DNA from: Arthrobacter frigidicola
GTDB taxonomy: Bacteria; Actinomycetota; Actinomycetes; Actinomycetales; Micrococcaceae
Direction: 5' to 3'
DNA length: 64,000 bases
Assembly (NCBI GenBank): GCA_003602285.1
Contig: QZVU01000001.1
Coordinates: 124,001 to 188,000 of the forward strand
The position numbers and the translations under genes are program-made. The notes beneath the pieces are model-generated. The model searched no databases. It was given only the letters and a program-made list of their open reading frames with translations, and was not told where the DNA came from. Below, one piece after another: positions 29,035-37,612 of the stretch (its first letter is position 1; each line of letters begins with the position of its first letter).

Positions 29035-30195
29035 GTGAGTTTTTCTTCCGCCCCGACCGAACGCACCGTTGAAGTAGACCTTGAGGCCATCCGGCACAAC
29101 CTCCGGCACCTGCTCGAGGTGGCCAGTCCGGCCCGGGTCATGGCGGTCGTCAAGGCGGACGGATACGGCCACGGCGCGGTCGCCGTCGCGAAGGCGGCGC
29201 TTGAGGCAGGAGCCTCCTGGCTGGGCACAGCGCACATCTCGGAGGCGCTGGACCTGCGGCGCGCGGGCCTTGACGCCCCGGTGCTGGCCTGGCTCCACAC
29301 CCCGGAGAGTGATTTCGCGGGAGGCATCGAGCAGGGCATCGACATCGGGATCTCCGGCTGGGAACTTGACCACGTCGTGGCGGCGGCCCGCCGGCTCGAG
29401 CGGCCCGCACGCGTGCACCTGAAGATCGACACCGGGCTGGGCCGCAACGGCTGCCCCCCGGAGCTGTGGGAAGACCTGCTTGACCGGGCGCTCGAACACC
29501 AGGAGGAGGGCCTGCTGCGGGTGGTCGGGGTCTTCTCCCACCTCGCCGTCGCCGACGAACCGCACCGCCCCGAGACCGACGAGCAGCTGCGCCGCTTCCG
29601 GGACGCCGTGGCCGTCGCCGAGGACGCCGGTGCGGACCTCGAGGTGCGCCACCTGGCCAATACCCCGGGCGCCCTCTCCCGCCCCGACTGCCACTTCGAC
29701 ATGGTGCGGGTGGGCCTGGGCATGTACGGGCTCTCACCCTTCTCCGACCAGAGCGCGGAGGACCTTGGCCTGCGCCCGGCCATGACCTTCGCCACCGTCG
29801 TCGCGGGCTGCAAGGAGGTCCCCGCCGGCCAAGGGGTCTCCTACGGGCTGTCCTACCGCACCGAGCGGCCCACCACCCTCGGCCTGATCCCCACCGGCTA
29901 CGGCGACGGCGTTCCGCGCATCGCCACCGGGGGACCGGTACGCATCGACGGGCGCACCTATCCCGCCGTCGGCCGGATTGCAATGGACCAGCTGGTCGTC
30001 GACTTCGGCACGCAGGGCCTGGTCGGTACGGAACGCAGCCCGCTCGGCCGCCGGGCGGTCCTCTTCGGGGGCGCCGGTGACCCGCCCGTCGAGGAATGGG
30101 CCGCCGCCGCCGGGACGATCAACTACGAGATCATCACCCGTATCAGCGGCCGGGTTCCGCGGACCTACCTCAATGAGGACCCGGCCGGTGGGTGA
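29035..30195 (+). CDS. alr: Alanine racemase
   Basis: A 386-residue PLP enzyme producing D-alanine for peptidoglycan. The PLP lysine is Lys40 in VVKADGYGHG; KIDTGLGRNG, RHLANTPGAL and the C-terminal GLIPTGYGDGVPR and AVGRIAMDQLVVD motifs are present. The GTG at 29035 is chosen because CAGAAT lies 7 bp upstream, the same arrangement as at coaA; an ATG at 28990, 15 codons earlier, overlaps the kinase gene and lacks signals. It leads an operon with the t6A genes tsaE, tsaB and tsaD. Confidence 0.95.
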   Translation: MSFSSAPTERTVEVDLEAIRHNLRHLLEVASPARVMAVVKADGYGHGAVAVAKAALEAGASWLGTAHISEALDLRRAGLDAPVLAWLHTPESDFAGGIEQGIDIGISGWELDHVVAAARRLERPARVHLKIDTGLGRNGCPPELWEDLLDRALEHQEEGLLRVVGVFSHLAVADEPHRPETDEQLRRFRDAVAVAEDAGADLEVRHLANTPGALSRPDCHFDMVRVGLGMYGLSPFSDQSAEDLGLRPAMTFATVVAGCKEVPAGQGVSYGLSYRTERPTTLGLIPTGYGDGVPRIATGGPVRIDGRTYPAVGRIAMDQLVVDFGTQGLVGTERSPLGRRAVLFGGAGDPPVEEWAAAAGTINYEIITRISGRVPRTYLNEDPAGG

Positions 30196-30733
30196 GCCGG
30201 CCCAGCACTGGCTGCGCAGCCGGTTCGTCCGTTCCGCCGCCGAGCTCCAGGCCGTGGCAGAGGAGCTGGGGCCGGCCCTGCAGGGCGGGGACCTGCTGAT
30301 CCTCACCGGCGGGCTCGGCGCCGGAAAGACGACGTTCACCCAGGGCCTGGGCCGCGGCCTGGGCGTGCGCGGCACCGTGATTTCCCCCACCTTCATCCTG
30401 GTCCGCAACCACCCCTCCCTCACCGGTGGCCCGGGCCTGGTGCACGTCGACGCGTACCGGCTGGAAGGGACGGAGGAGGTCGACGACCTCGACCTTGAGG
30501 CCTCCCTCGACTCCAGCGTGACGGTCATCGAGTGGGGGGCCGGGCGCGCCGAACACCTCTCCGACAGCCGGCTCGAGATCACCATCACCCGGCCCACCGG
30601 CGCCGGAGCCGCGGCGGACGGCAGGGGGATCACCACCGACTTCAGCGACGACGTGGACGAAGAGCGGGAAGTGCGCGTCGCAGGCTTCGGCCCCCGCTGG
30701 TCGGCAGGACCGCCTCCCGGGCTGCTCGACTAG
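30188..30733 (+). CDS. tsaE: tRNA t6A synthesis ATPase TsaE
   Basis: A 181-residue TsaE, the ATPase that acts with TsaB and TsaD to make threonylcarbamoyl-adenosine at tRNA position 37. Walker A is TGGLGAGKTTFTQGLGRGLG, followed by the typical SPTFILVRNH and VHVDAYRLEG. The GTG at 30188 has an AGGA site but overlaps the alr end; an ATG at 30173 five codons earlier is an alternative. An acidic C-terminal extension of about 40 residues follows the conserved domain. Confidence 0.93.
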   Translation: MGEPAQHWLRSRFVRSAAELQAVAEELGPALQGGDLLILTGGLGAGKTTFTQGLGRGLGVRGTVISPTFILVRNHPSLTGGPGLVHVDAYRLEGTEEVDDLDLEASLDSSVTVIEWGAGRAEHLSDSRLEITITRPTGAGAAADGRGITTDFSDDVDEEREVRVAGFGPRWSAGPPPGLLD

Positions 30734-30742
30734 GCTGTTACG

Positions 30743-31414
30743 GTGCTTCTTCTTGCCCTGGACACCTCAGCCGCCGCCAGCGCCGCGCTCCTTGACGGGG
30801 ATACCCTCATCGGCCGGTTCGCGAGCGCCGACACGCGCTCCCATGCGGAGGTCCTCGCGCCCGCGGTTCAGGATCTGCTCCGTGACGCCGGCGTGGCCGG
30901 CCCGGACCTCGGAGCCATCGCCGCCGGAGTCGGTCCCGGACCGTTCACCGGCCTGCGGGCCGGCCTGGCTACCGCACGCACCCTCGCGTTCGTCTGGGGC
31001 GTGCCCCTGCACGGCGTCATGAGCCTCGACGCCCTCGCCTTTGAGGCCGCCTCGGACCCGGCGGCCGAGGGTGAGTTCCTCGTCGCCACCGACGCCCGCC
31101 GGCGCGAGGTGTACTGGGCCCGCTACCGGGGCCCGGAGACCCCGCACGGGCTTCCGGTCCTGGTCGACGGCCCGCACGTGGGCCCGGCGGCCCAGCTGCC
31201 GGAGCTTCCGGTCTTCGGCGCCGGGGCCGGACTGTACCGGGAGGAGCTGAACGCCGTCGACGCCTTCTCCACGGCGCTGCCGCACGCTGCGGCGCTGGGC
31301 CGGACGGCCTCGGCCCGGCTCGCCGCCGGCATGCCGCTGCTGGACACCACCCCGCTGTACCTGAGGGAATCCGATGCGAAGGTTCCCGGGGCCCGGAAGA
31401 AGGTCGGCTCATGA
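30743..31414 (+). CDS. tsaB: tRNA t6A synthesis protein TsaB
   Basis: A 223-residue TsaB, the inactive ASKHA-fold partner that dimerises with TsaD in t6A synthesis. It begins LLLALDTSAAASAALLDGD and has GVGPGPFTGLRAGLATARTLAFVWGVPLHGVMSLDAL, the conserved dimer-interface region. The GTG start lies 6 bp after TAGGCT, which overlaps the tsaE stop, so an additional leaderless message may begin here. It overlaps rimI by 4 bp. Confidence 0.94.
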   Translation: MLLLALDTSAAASAALLDGDTLIGRFASADTRSHAEVLAPAVQDLLRDAGVAGPDLGAIAAGVGPGPFTGLRAGLATARTLAFVWGVPLHGVMSLDALAFEAASDPAAEGEFLVATDARRREVYWARYRGPETPHGLPVLVDGPHVGPAAQLPELPVFGAGAGLYREELNAVDAFSTALPHAAALGRTASARLAAGMPLLDTTPLYLRESDAKVPGARKKVGS

Positions 31415-31980
31415 GCTTCAGCCTGCGGGACCTGGACTACGAGGACATCAAGACGGTCGGCTCGCTTGAGCAGGAGCTCTTCCCCGTCGACGCCTGGCCC
31501 CTGCAGATGTTCTACGAGGAGTTTTTCCGCCCCGACACGCGCCGCTACATCGTGGCCGAGGTGGACGGGGTCATCGTCGGCTACGCCGGGGTGATGATCA
31601 TCGACACCACGGCCGACATCCAGACCATCGCCGTCCTCCCGGACCATGAGGGCCGCGGCATCGGCACGGCGCTGCTGCACGAGCTGCTCGCCGAGGCCGC
31701 GCGGCGCGGCGCCCAGGAGGTGCTGCTGGAGGTCCGCGCCGACAATCCCCGCGCCCAGCTGCTCTACACCCGCACCGGGTTCACGAAGATCTCGACCCGC
31801 CGCCGGTACTACCGCGACGGCGTCGACGCCTGGGTGATGCGACTGGAGCTGCCGCCCGCAGGCGCCCCCGGGGATGCCGGCCCGGAATCCGGCCCGAGCG
31901 GCGGCGACAACGAAAACACCGGCAACGTCAACGAAAACACCTCCCAGGACAGCGGCGGCACCGAAGGAGACCGGCCATGA
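31411..31980 (+). CDS. rimI: Ribosomal-protein-alanine N-acetyltransferase RimI
   Basis: A 189-residue GNAT-fold acetyltransferase assigned as RimI from its place between tsaB and tsaD. The acetyl-CoA loop is [21 protein letters not shown], with [29 protein letters not shown] typical of RimI. After about residue 150 comes an unusual tail of about 40 residues rich in Gly, Asn, Glu and Ser (for example [18 protein letters not shown]), absent from the core family. It overlaps both neighbours by 4 bp. Confidence 0.92.
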   Translation: MSFSLRDLDYEDIKTVGSLEQELFPVDAWPLQMFYEEFFRPDTRRYIVAEVDGVIVGYAGVMIIDTTADIQTIAVLPDHEGRGIGTALLHELLAEAARRGAQEVLLEVRADNPRAQLLYTRTGFTKISTRRRYYRDGVDAWVMRLELPPAGAPGDAGPESGPSGGDNENTGNVNENTSQDSGGTEGDRP

Positions 31981-33053
31981 ACCGCAGCGAACCGCTGGTG
32001 CTCGGCATCGAATCCTCCTGCGACGAGACCGGCGTCGGCGTCGTCGCCGGCACCCGGCTGCTCGCCAATGTCGTCTCCTCCTCCATGGACGAACACGTGC
32101 GCTTCGGCGGGGTGATCCCCGAAATCGCCTCCCGCGCCCACCTCGACGCGTTCGTTCCCACCCTGCAGCAGGCCCTCACCGAGGCGGGGGTGGGCCTTGA
32201 GGACATCGACGCGATCGCCGTCACCACGGGGCCCGGACTGTCGGGGGCGCTCATGGTGGGGGTGGCTGCGGCCAAGGCGCTCGCCGTGGCCACCGGGAAG
32301 CCCCTCTACGCGGTGAACCACCTGGTGGCCCACGTGGGCGTCGGCATGCTGGGAGGCACGTTCGCCGACGGGATCCCTGCGGACCTGGGCGCACTGCTCG
32401 TTTCCGGGGGCCACACCGAAATCCTCAAGGTGGGAAGCATCGCCTCGGACGTGACGCTGCTGGGCTCCACCATCGACGACGCCGCCGGGGAAGCGTACGA
32501 CAAGACGGCGCGCATCCTCGGCCTCGGCTACCCAGGCGGTCCGGCCATCGACCGCATCGCCGCGCAGGGCGACCCGCGGGCCTTCAGGTTCCCCCGGGGC
32601 CTGACCCTGCCCAAGTACATGGGAACCGCCGAGAAGCCCGGACCGCACCGCTATGACTGGTCCTTCAGCGGGCTGAAGACGGCGGTGGCGCGCAGCGTCG
32701 AACAGTTCGAGGCCAACGGGGAACCGGTCCCGGTGGCCGACATCGCCGCGTCCTTCCAGGAGGCGGTGGTCGACGTCATCACCGCCAAGGCCGTCCTGGC
32801 GTGCACGGAGAACGGCATCACCAGCCTGCTGCTGGGCGGGGGAGTGGCAGCGAACTCGCGCCTGCGCGCCCTGACCGCCGAGCGGTGCGCAGCGGCGGGC
32901 ATCGAACTCACCGTGCCGCCGCCGTCGCTGTGCACCGACAACGGGGCGATGGTCGCCTCCCTCGGCGCGCAGATCGTCCTCAACGGCGGAACCCCCAGCG
33001 GCCTCTCCTTCGCCACGGACTCGGCGCTGCCGGTCTCCAGCATCCTCCTCTAG
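31977..33053 (+). CDS. tsaD: tRNA t6A transferase TsaD
   Basis: A 358-residue TsaD, the catalytic subunit that moves the threonylcarbamoyl group onto tRNA A37. Hallmarks are [32 protein letters not shown], the metal-binding [29 protein letters not shown] and a C-terminal [13 protein letters not shown]. Length and order are standard. It starts with ATG overlapping rimI as ATGA and ends the alr-tsaEB-rimI-tsaD operon, with a short hairpin after the stop. Confidence 0.97.
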   Translation: MNRSEPLVLGIESSCDETGVGVVAGTRLLANVVSSSMDEHVRFGGVIPEIASRAHLDAFVPTLQQALTEAGVGLEDIDAIAVTTGPGLSGALMVGVAAAKALAVATGKPLYAVNHLVAHVGVGMLGGTFADGIPADLGALLVSGGHTEILKVGSIASDVTLLGSTIDDAAGEAYDKTARILGLGYPGGPAIDRIAAQGDPRAFRFPRGLTLPKYMGTAEKPGPHRYDWSFSGLKTAVARSVEQFEANGEPVPVADIAASFQEAVVDVITAKAVLACTENGITSLLLGGGVAANSRLRALTAERCAAAGIELTVPPPSLCTDNGAMVASLGAQIVLNGGTPSGLSFATDSALPVSSILL

Positions 33054-33055
33054 GA

Positions 33056-33073
33056 CCCCGGCGGGCGCCGGGG
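33056..33073. terminator. Hairpin between tsaD and ptsI
   Basis: CCCCGGC and GCCGGGG pair around a 4-nt GGGC loop, directly after the tsaD stop and 8 bp from the end of the convergent ptsI gene. It may serve both genes. Confidence 0.55.
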
Positions 33074-33080
33074 CTAACGC

Positions 33081-34766
33081 TTAGAGGCCGAGGGATTCGA
33101 GGACGGGCAGCTCCGCGCGGACGCGAGCGCGGGCCTCCGTGGCACTCGGGGCCTTCACCGCGATCTCGGCAAGCTTGCGCGCCTCGTCGAGGCTGACGCT
33201 GTTGAGCACCGCACCCACGCCGGCCAGCGCGCGCGGGGTCATCGACAGCGTCGAGACACCCAGGCCGACAAGCACCACGGCAAGCGCGGGGTCGGCGGCG
33301 GCCTCGCCGCACACCCCGACGGGCTTGGCATTGCCCTCGGCGACCGAGCCCTCCACCGTAAGGCCGATCAGACGCAGCACGGCCGGCTGCCAGGCGTTGT
33401 TCAGCGCCGCGAGGGAGCCGAGCTGCCGGTCCGCGGCCATGGCGTACTGGGTGAGGTCGTTGGTGCCGATGCTGGCAAACCCCACCTCGGAGAGGATCGA
33501 TTCGCTCATCAGCGCCGCCGAGGGCACCTCGACCATCACCCCGGGCTTCTTCAGGCCCGCCTCGTTGGTCATTGCCGCGAAGTCGGCGGCCTCCTCGGCG
33601 GTGGAGATCATGGGCGCCATCACCCAGACCTCGGCGGAAGCCTGGGCCTCGGCGTCGGCGATGGCCTTCAGCTGCCGTGCCAGCACGCCGGGGCTGGTGA
33701 GGTCGGTGCGGTAGCCGCGGACGCCGAGGGCGGGGTTCGGCTCGGTGGTGTCGGTGAGGAAGGGAAGGGGCTTGTCCGCGCCGGCGTCGAGGGTCCGGAC
33801 CACCACCTTCTTGCCGGGGAAGGCGTCGAACACGCCCTTGTACGCCTCGACCTGCTCGTCGTGCGTCGGCTCGCTGTCCCGGCCCAGGAAGCAGAATTCG
33901 GTGCGGAGCAGGCCCACGCCCTGGGCCCGGGCCTCCGCCGCTCCGCGGGCGTCCTTGGCTCCTCCGACATTGGCTAGCAGCGGCACCTCGTGGCCGTCCG
34001 AGGTCCTGCCGGTGCCGTCGAATTCGGTGAGGGCCGCCGCGGCCGCGGCGTAGGCCTCGGCTGCGGCTTCCTCCTCGGCGCCGGGATCCACGCTGATGGT
34101 TCCGGCGGCGCCGTCGACGTAGACGCGCGCACCGGATTCGAGCTCGTCGACGCCCACCGCGGCGACCACGGCCGGCAGCCCAAGGGAGCGGGCGATGATG
34201 GCGGTGTGGGACTGTGGGCCGCCGCCGGAGGTGACCAGGGCCAGGACCTTCCCGGGGTCGAGGGTGGCGGTGTCTGCGGGTGCGAGGTCCTCGGCGATCA
34301 GGATGAACGGTGTTTCCGAGGAGGGGATGCCCGGCGCGGGCAGCCCGCGCAGTTCGGCCACGATCCGGGCCCGGACGTCGAGGACGTCGGTGGCGCGTTC
34401 GGCCATGTACCCGCCGAGGTTGTGGAGCATTTCGGCCACCGAGGCGCCGGCATCCCAGGCCGCGCGCTCGGCGGAGCCGCCGGCATTGATGAGTTTGACG
34501 GCGTTCTTGACAAGCATGGGGTCGGTGGCCATCATGGCGGTCGCCTCAAGCACGGCACGCGCGTCGCCGCTGGCCGTCTCCGAGCGCTGCTTCAACTCGG
34601 CCTGAACGGCCTTCGTTGCCGACCGCAGGGCCGCCGCGGCATCCTCGGGGGTTACGCCCGCCCCGAGCCGCTCGTCCTTGGGGGGCTCGCTCACGGGCTT
34701 TGGCATCTGGCGGATGGTTCCGATGACCCGCCCCGGGCTGACGCCTACTCCTGAGAAATTCCGCAT
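33081..34766 (-). CDS. ptsI: PTS enzyme I (PEP-protein phosphotransferase)
   Basis: A 561-residue enzyme I that takes phosphate from PEP and passes it to HPr, energising all PTS sugar uptake. The phospho-His is His187 in GGGPQSHTAIIARSLGLPAVV; the PEP-binding part has GVGLLRTEFCFLGRD and GVCGEAAADPALAVVLVGLG near the C-terminus. The ATG at 34766 is chosen because MRNFSGVGVSPG is the usual N-terminus and GAGGA lies upstream. No ptsH (HPr) is seen in the window. It diverges from the TetR-mtlA-mtlD genes. Confidence 0.96.
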   Translation of the reverse strand: MRNFSGVGVSPGRVIGTIRQMPKPVSEPPKDERLGAGVTPEDAAAALRSATKAVQAELKQRSETASGDARAVLEATAMMATDPMLVKNAVKLINAGGSAERAAWDAGASVAEMLHNLGGYMAERATDVLDVRARIVAELRGLPAPGIPSSETPFILIAEDLAPADTATLDPGKVLALVTSGGGPQSHTAIIARSLGLPAVVAAVGVDELESGARVYVDGAAGTISVDPGAEEEAAAEAYAAAAAALTEFDGTGRTSDGHEVPLLANVGGAKDARGAAEARAQGVGLLRTEFCFLGRDSEPTHDEQVEAYKGVFDAFPGKKVVVRTLDAGADKPLPFLTDTTEPNPALGVRGYRTDLTSPGVLARQLKAIADAEAQASAEVWVMAPMISTAEEAADFAAMTNEAGLKKPGVMVEVPSAALMSESILSEVGFASIGTNDLTQYAMAADRQLGSLAALNNAWQPAVLRLIGLTVEGSVAEGNAKPVGVCGEAAADPALAVVLVGLGVSTLSMTPRALAGVGAVLNSVSLDEARKLAEIAVKAPSATEARARVRAELPVLESLGL

Positions 34767-34835
34767 TGAACGTCCTCGTTTCCTTGCCGTGTGCGCAGAG
34801 ACTTCCACCGTACCCGCCCGGGCCGGGGTGCGGCA

Positions 34836-34863
34836 TTGAAGTATGTGATCCGCTTCATATATC
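34836..34863. promoter_or_regulatory. Regulatory region between ptsI and the TetR gene
   Basis: An imperfect inverted repeat with TGAAG/CTTCA arms lies at 34837-34857. It overlaps a possible plus-strand promoter, TTGAAG (34836-34841) and TATATC (34858-34863). The region is AT-rich for this genome and lies between divergent genes, so it is a reasonable operator for the adjacent TetR protein. A second plus-strand -10 candidate, TACGGT, lies 7 bp before the TetR start codon. Confidence 0.35.
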
Positions 34864-34890
34864 AGCGCTATAGGTGTTACGGTAGCAGGC

Positions 34891-35616
34891 ATGGATACCG
34901 CTGGCGAGCCTGCGCCGAAGATCAGGCTGCTCAGGGCAGCCGCATCGCTGCTGGCCGAGTCCGGCGGATCACCCGTATCAACGCGCCAGGTGACCCGGCT
35001 CGCCCGGGTCACCGCTCCCACCCTGTACCACCACTTTGGGGACAAGGAGGGCCTTTTCGACGCCGTCGTGGCCGAAGGTTTCACCGAATACCTCGAGGGT
35101 GAGCGCAATCTTCCCAGTTCGGGGCAGCCGGTGGAGGACCTGCGCCGTCATTGGGACAACCACGTGCAGTTCGGTCTCGACCATCCTCACCTCTACCTGG
35201 TCATGTTCGGCAATATCCGTCCGGAACGCCGGCCCTCGATGGTGGCCGAGGCCGAGGCGTTCCTCGAAGAAGTCCTGAAACGGGCGGCCGCCGCGGCCCG
35301 CTTGGTCGTGCCGCCCGCCGAGGCGGCCCGAAGCCTGCTCGCGGCGAACATCGGCGTGACCCTCATGCTGATCGCCGAACCCGCCTCCAACCGCAGCCTC
35401 GAACTGTCAGTGATGACACGCGAGGCTGTCATCTCCGCCATCGCGACCGATTCCGACTCGGACCCGGTCATCGACACCGAGGGCACCCCTTCGGTGGTGG
35501 TCGCGGCCATTGCGCTGAATGCCGCGCTGCAGGCATCGCACCCCGACCAGCTCTCCAGCTCCGAGCTGAAGCTCTTCCTTGAATGGCTCCAACGGATATC
35601 CACCCGGACGGGCTGA
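34891..35616 (+). CDS. TetR-family regulator next to the mannitol PTS genes
   Basis: A 241-residue TetR-family protein. The N-terminal helix-turn-helix covers about 9-55, with PVSTRQVTRLARVTAPTLYHHFGDKEGLFDAVV as the typical pattern. The C-terminal ligand domain has no recognised specificity. A longer-than-usual Asp/Ser-rich segment (SDSDPVIDTEGTPS) sits near 190-205. It lies 58 bp upstream of mtlA on the same strand and diverges from ptsI, so it is likely to control PTS or mannitol genes and itself; no ligand is known. Confidence 0.85.
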   Translation: MDTAGEPAPKIRLLRAAASLLAESGGSPVSTRQVTRLARVTAPTLYHHFGDKEGLFDAVVAEGFTEYLEGERNLPSSGQPVEDLRRHWDNHVQFGLDHPHLYLVMFGNIRPERRPSMVAEAEAFLEEVLKRAAAAARLVVPPAEAARSLLAANIGVTLMLIAEPASNRSLELSVMTREAVISAIATDSDSDPVIDTEGTPSVVVAAIALNAALQASHPDQLSSSELKLFLEWLQRISTRTG

Positions 35617-35674
35617 CAAGCAACCAATTTATCCACTCCCCGCGCTGACGCAGGGACAACGGTTAGGAACGCAC

Positions 35675-37612
35675 GTGGCAACACAAGCAGAAGCGGCGCC
35701 CCGCACCAGTGCGCGGGTCCGCGTCCAAAAATTCGGGACCTTCCTGTCCGGAATGATCATGCCCAACATCGGGGCCTTCATTGCGTGGGGCTTCATCACG
35801 GCACTGTTCATCCCCGCAGGGTTCTTCCCCAATGAGTCCCTGGCGGCCCTCGTCGGCCCCATGATCACCTACCTGCTTCCGCTGCTCATCGGCTACACCG
35901 GCGGACGCATGGTGCACGGGATCCGCGGCGGCGTCGTCGGCGCGGCGGCCACCATGGGCGTCATCGTGGGCACGGACATTCCGATGTTCATCGGGGCGAT
36001 GCTCATGGGCCCGTTGACGGCTTTCATTATGAAGAAGCTCGACGGACTCTGGGAAGGCAAGATCAAGCCCGGTTTTGAGATGCTCGTGGACAACTTCTCC
36101 GCAGGCATCGTCGCGGCCGTAATGGCGGTCTTCGGGCTCCTTGCCATCGGGCCGCTGGTGACCGCCTTCAGCAATGCCGCGGGGGCCGTCGTCGACTTCC
36201 TCGTCACGAACGGGCTGCTGCCCTTCACCAGCATCTTCATCGAGCCCGCCAAGGTGCTCTTCCTCAACAACGCCATCAACCACGGCATCCTCACGCCGCT
36301 GGCCACGGAGCAGTCGCTGGAGAACGGCAAGTCGATCCTGTTCCTGCTCGAGGCCAACCCCGGCCCCGGCTTCGGCATCCTCTTGGCCTACATGGTCTTC
36401 GGGCGCGGCATCGCCAAGGCGTCCGCTCCCGGCGCGGCCCTCATCCACTTCGTCGGCGGCATCCACGAGATCTACTTCCCCTACGTGCTGATGAAGCCCA
36501 TCATGATCCTCGCCGCCATCGGCGGCGGCATGGCCGGTATCCTCACCCTCGTCCTCACCGGTGCGGGACTGCGCTCCCCGGCAGCCCCCGGCAGCATCAT
36601 CGCCGTGTACGCCGCGACGGCCTCCGACAGCTACGTCGGGGTCACCCTCTCGGTGCTGCTCGCCACCGCGGTGTCCTTCCTGATCGGTTCGGTGATCCTC
36701 AAGACCACCAAGAACCCGGCCGACGACGACGACAGCCTCAGCAACGCCACCACCAAGATGGAAGGCCTGAAGGGCCGCAAGAGCTCGGTCTCCGGCCTGG
36801 TCGGCGCCAAGGGAGAGGCGCCCGCCGGCCCGATCCGCAACGTGGTCTTCGCCTGCGACGCAGGCATGGGCTCCAGCGCTATGGGAGCCTCCGTGCTGCG
36901 GAACAAGTTCAAGGCAGCCGGCCTGACCGATGTGAAGGTCACAAACTCCTCGATCGCGAACCTCACCGACTCCTACGACCTGGTGGTCACCCACCAGGAC
37001 CTGACAGACCGGGCCCGGCCGCTGACCGCCGGAGCAACGCATGTCTCCGTGGACAACTTCATGAACAGCCCGCGGTACGACGAGATCGTCGACCTGGCCC
37101 GTAACCAGCGCGAGGGCGACGGCACGCCGGCACCCGACAGCGGCGCGCCCGACATCTCGGAGCAGGCCCAGCCCGCAGGCGAGGAAGTCCTCGCCGAGCG
37201 GAGCGTCGTCCTTCAGGGAAGCGCGACCAACCAGGCGGATGCCATCAACGAGGCAGGCCGGCTGCTGGTCGACCGAGGCGCCGTCGAGGAAAGCTACATC
37301 GCCGCCATGCACGAACGCGAGCAGTCGGTGCCGACCTACATGGGCAACTTCCTCGCTATCCCGCACGGCACGAACGCCGCCAAGGAATACATCAAGCGTT
37401 CGGCCGTCTCGATCGTGCGCTACCCCGAGGGCATCGACTGGAACGGCAAGCAGGTGAAGTTCGTCGTCGGCGTGGCCGGGGTCAACAACGAGCACCTCTC
37501 GATCCTGTCGGCCATCGCCCGTGTCTTCTCGGACAAGGAGCAGGTGGCGCGCCTGGACCGGGCCGAAACCGTCGACGAGGTCCTCGAGCTCTTCGGGAAG
37601 GTGAACGCCTAG
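35675..37612 (+). CDS. mtlA: Mannitol-specific PTS enzyme IICBA
   Basis: A 645-residue fused PTS permease that imports mannitol and phosphorylates it. The membrane IIC domain (about 15-345) contains GMIMPNIGAFIAWGFITALF and the LFLNNAINHGILTPL segment. The IIB domain has the phospho-Cys in FACDAGMGSSAMG (Cys394). The IIA domain has the phospho-His in AIPHGTNAAKEYI (His564). The GTG at 35675 is chosen for the AGGAA site 7 bp before it. It would receive phosphate from HPr and the adjacent PtsI, and overlaps mtlD by 1 bp. Confidence 0.95.
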   Translation: MATQAEAAPRTSARVRVQKFGTFLSGMIMPNIGAFIAWGFITALFIPAGFFPNESLAALVGPMITYLLPLLIGYTGGRMVHGIRGGVVGAAATMGVIVGTDIPMFIGAMLMGPLTAFIMKKLDGLWEGKIKPGFEMLVDNFSAGIVAAVMAVFGLLAIGPLVTAFSNAAGAVVDFLVTNGLLPFTSIFIEPAKVLFLNNAINHGILTPLATEQSLENGKSILFLLEANPGPGFGILLAYMVFGRGIAKASAPGAALIHFVGGIHEIYFPYVLMKPIMILAAIGGGMAGILTLVLTGAGLRSPAAPGSIIAVYAATASDSYVGVTLSVLLATAVSFLIGSVILKTTKNPADDDDSLSNATTKMEGLKGRKSSVSGLVGAKGEAPAGPIRNVVFACDAGMGSSAMGASVLRNKFKAAGLTDVKVTNSSIANLTDSYDLVVTHQDLTDRARPLTAGATHVSVDNFMNSPRYDEIVDLARNQREGDGTPAPDSGAPDISEQAQPAGEEVLAERSVVLQGSATNQADAINEAGRLLVDRGAVEESYIAAMHEREQSVPTYMGNFLAIPHGTNAAKEYIKRSAVSIVRYPEGIDWNGKQVKFVVGVAGVNNEHLSILSAIARVFSDKEQVARLDRAETVDEVLELFGKVNA

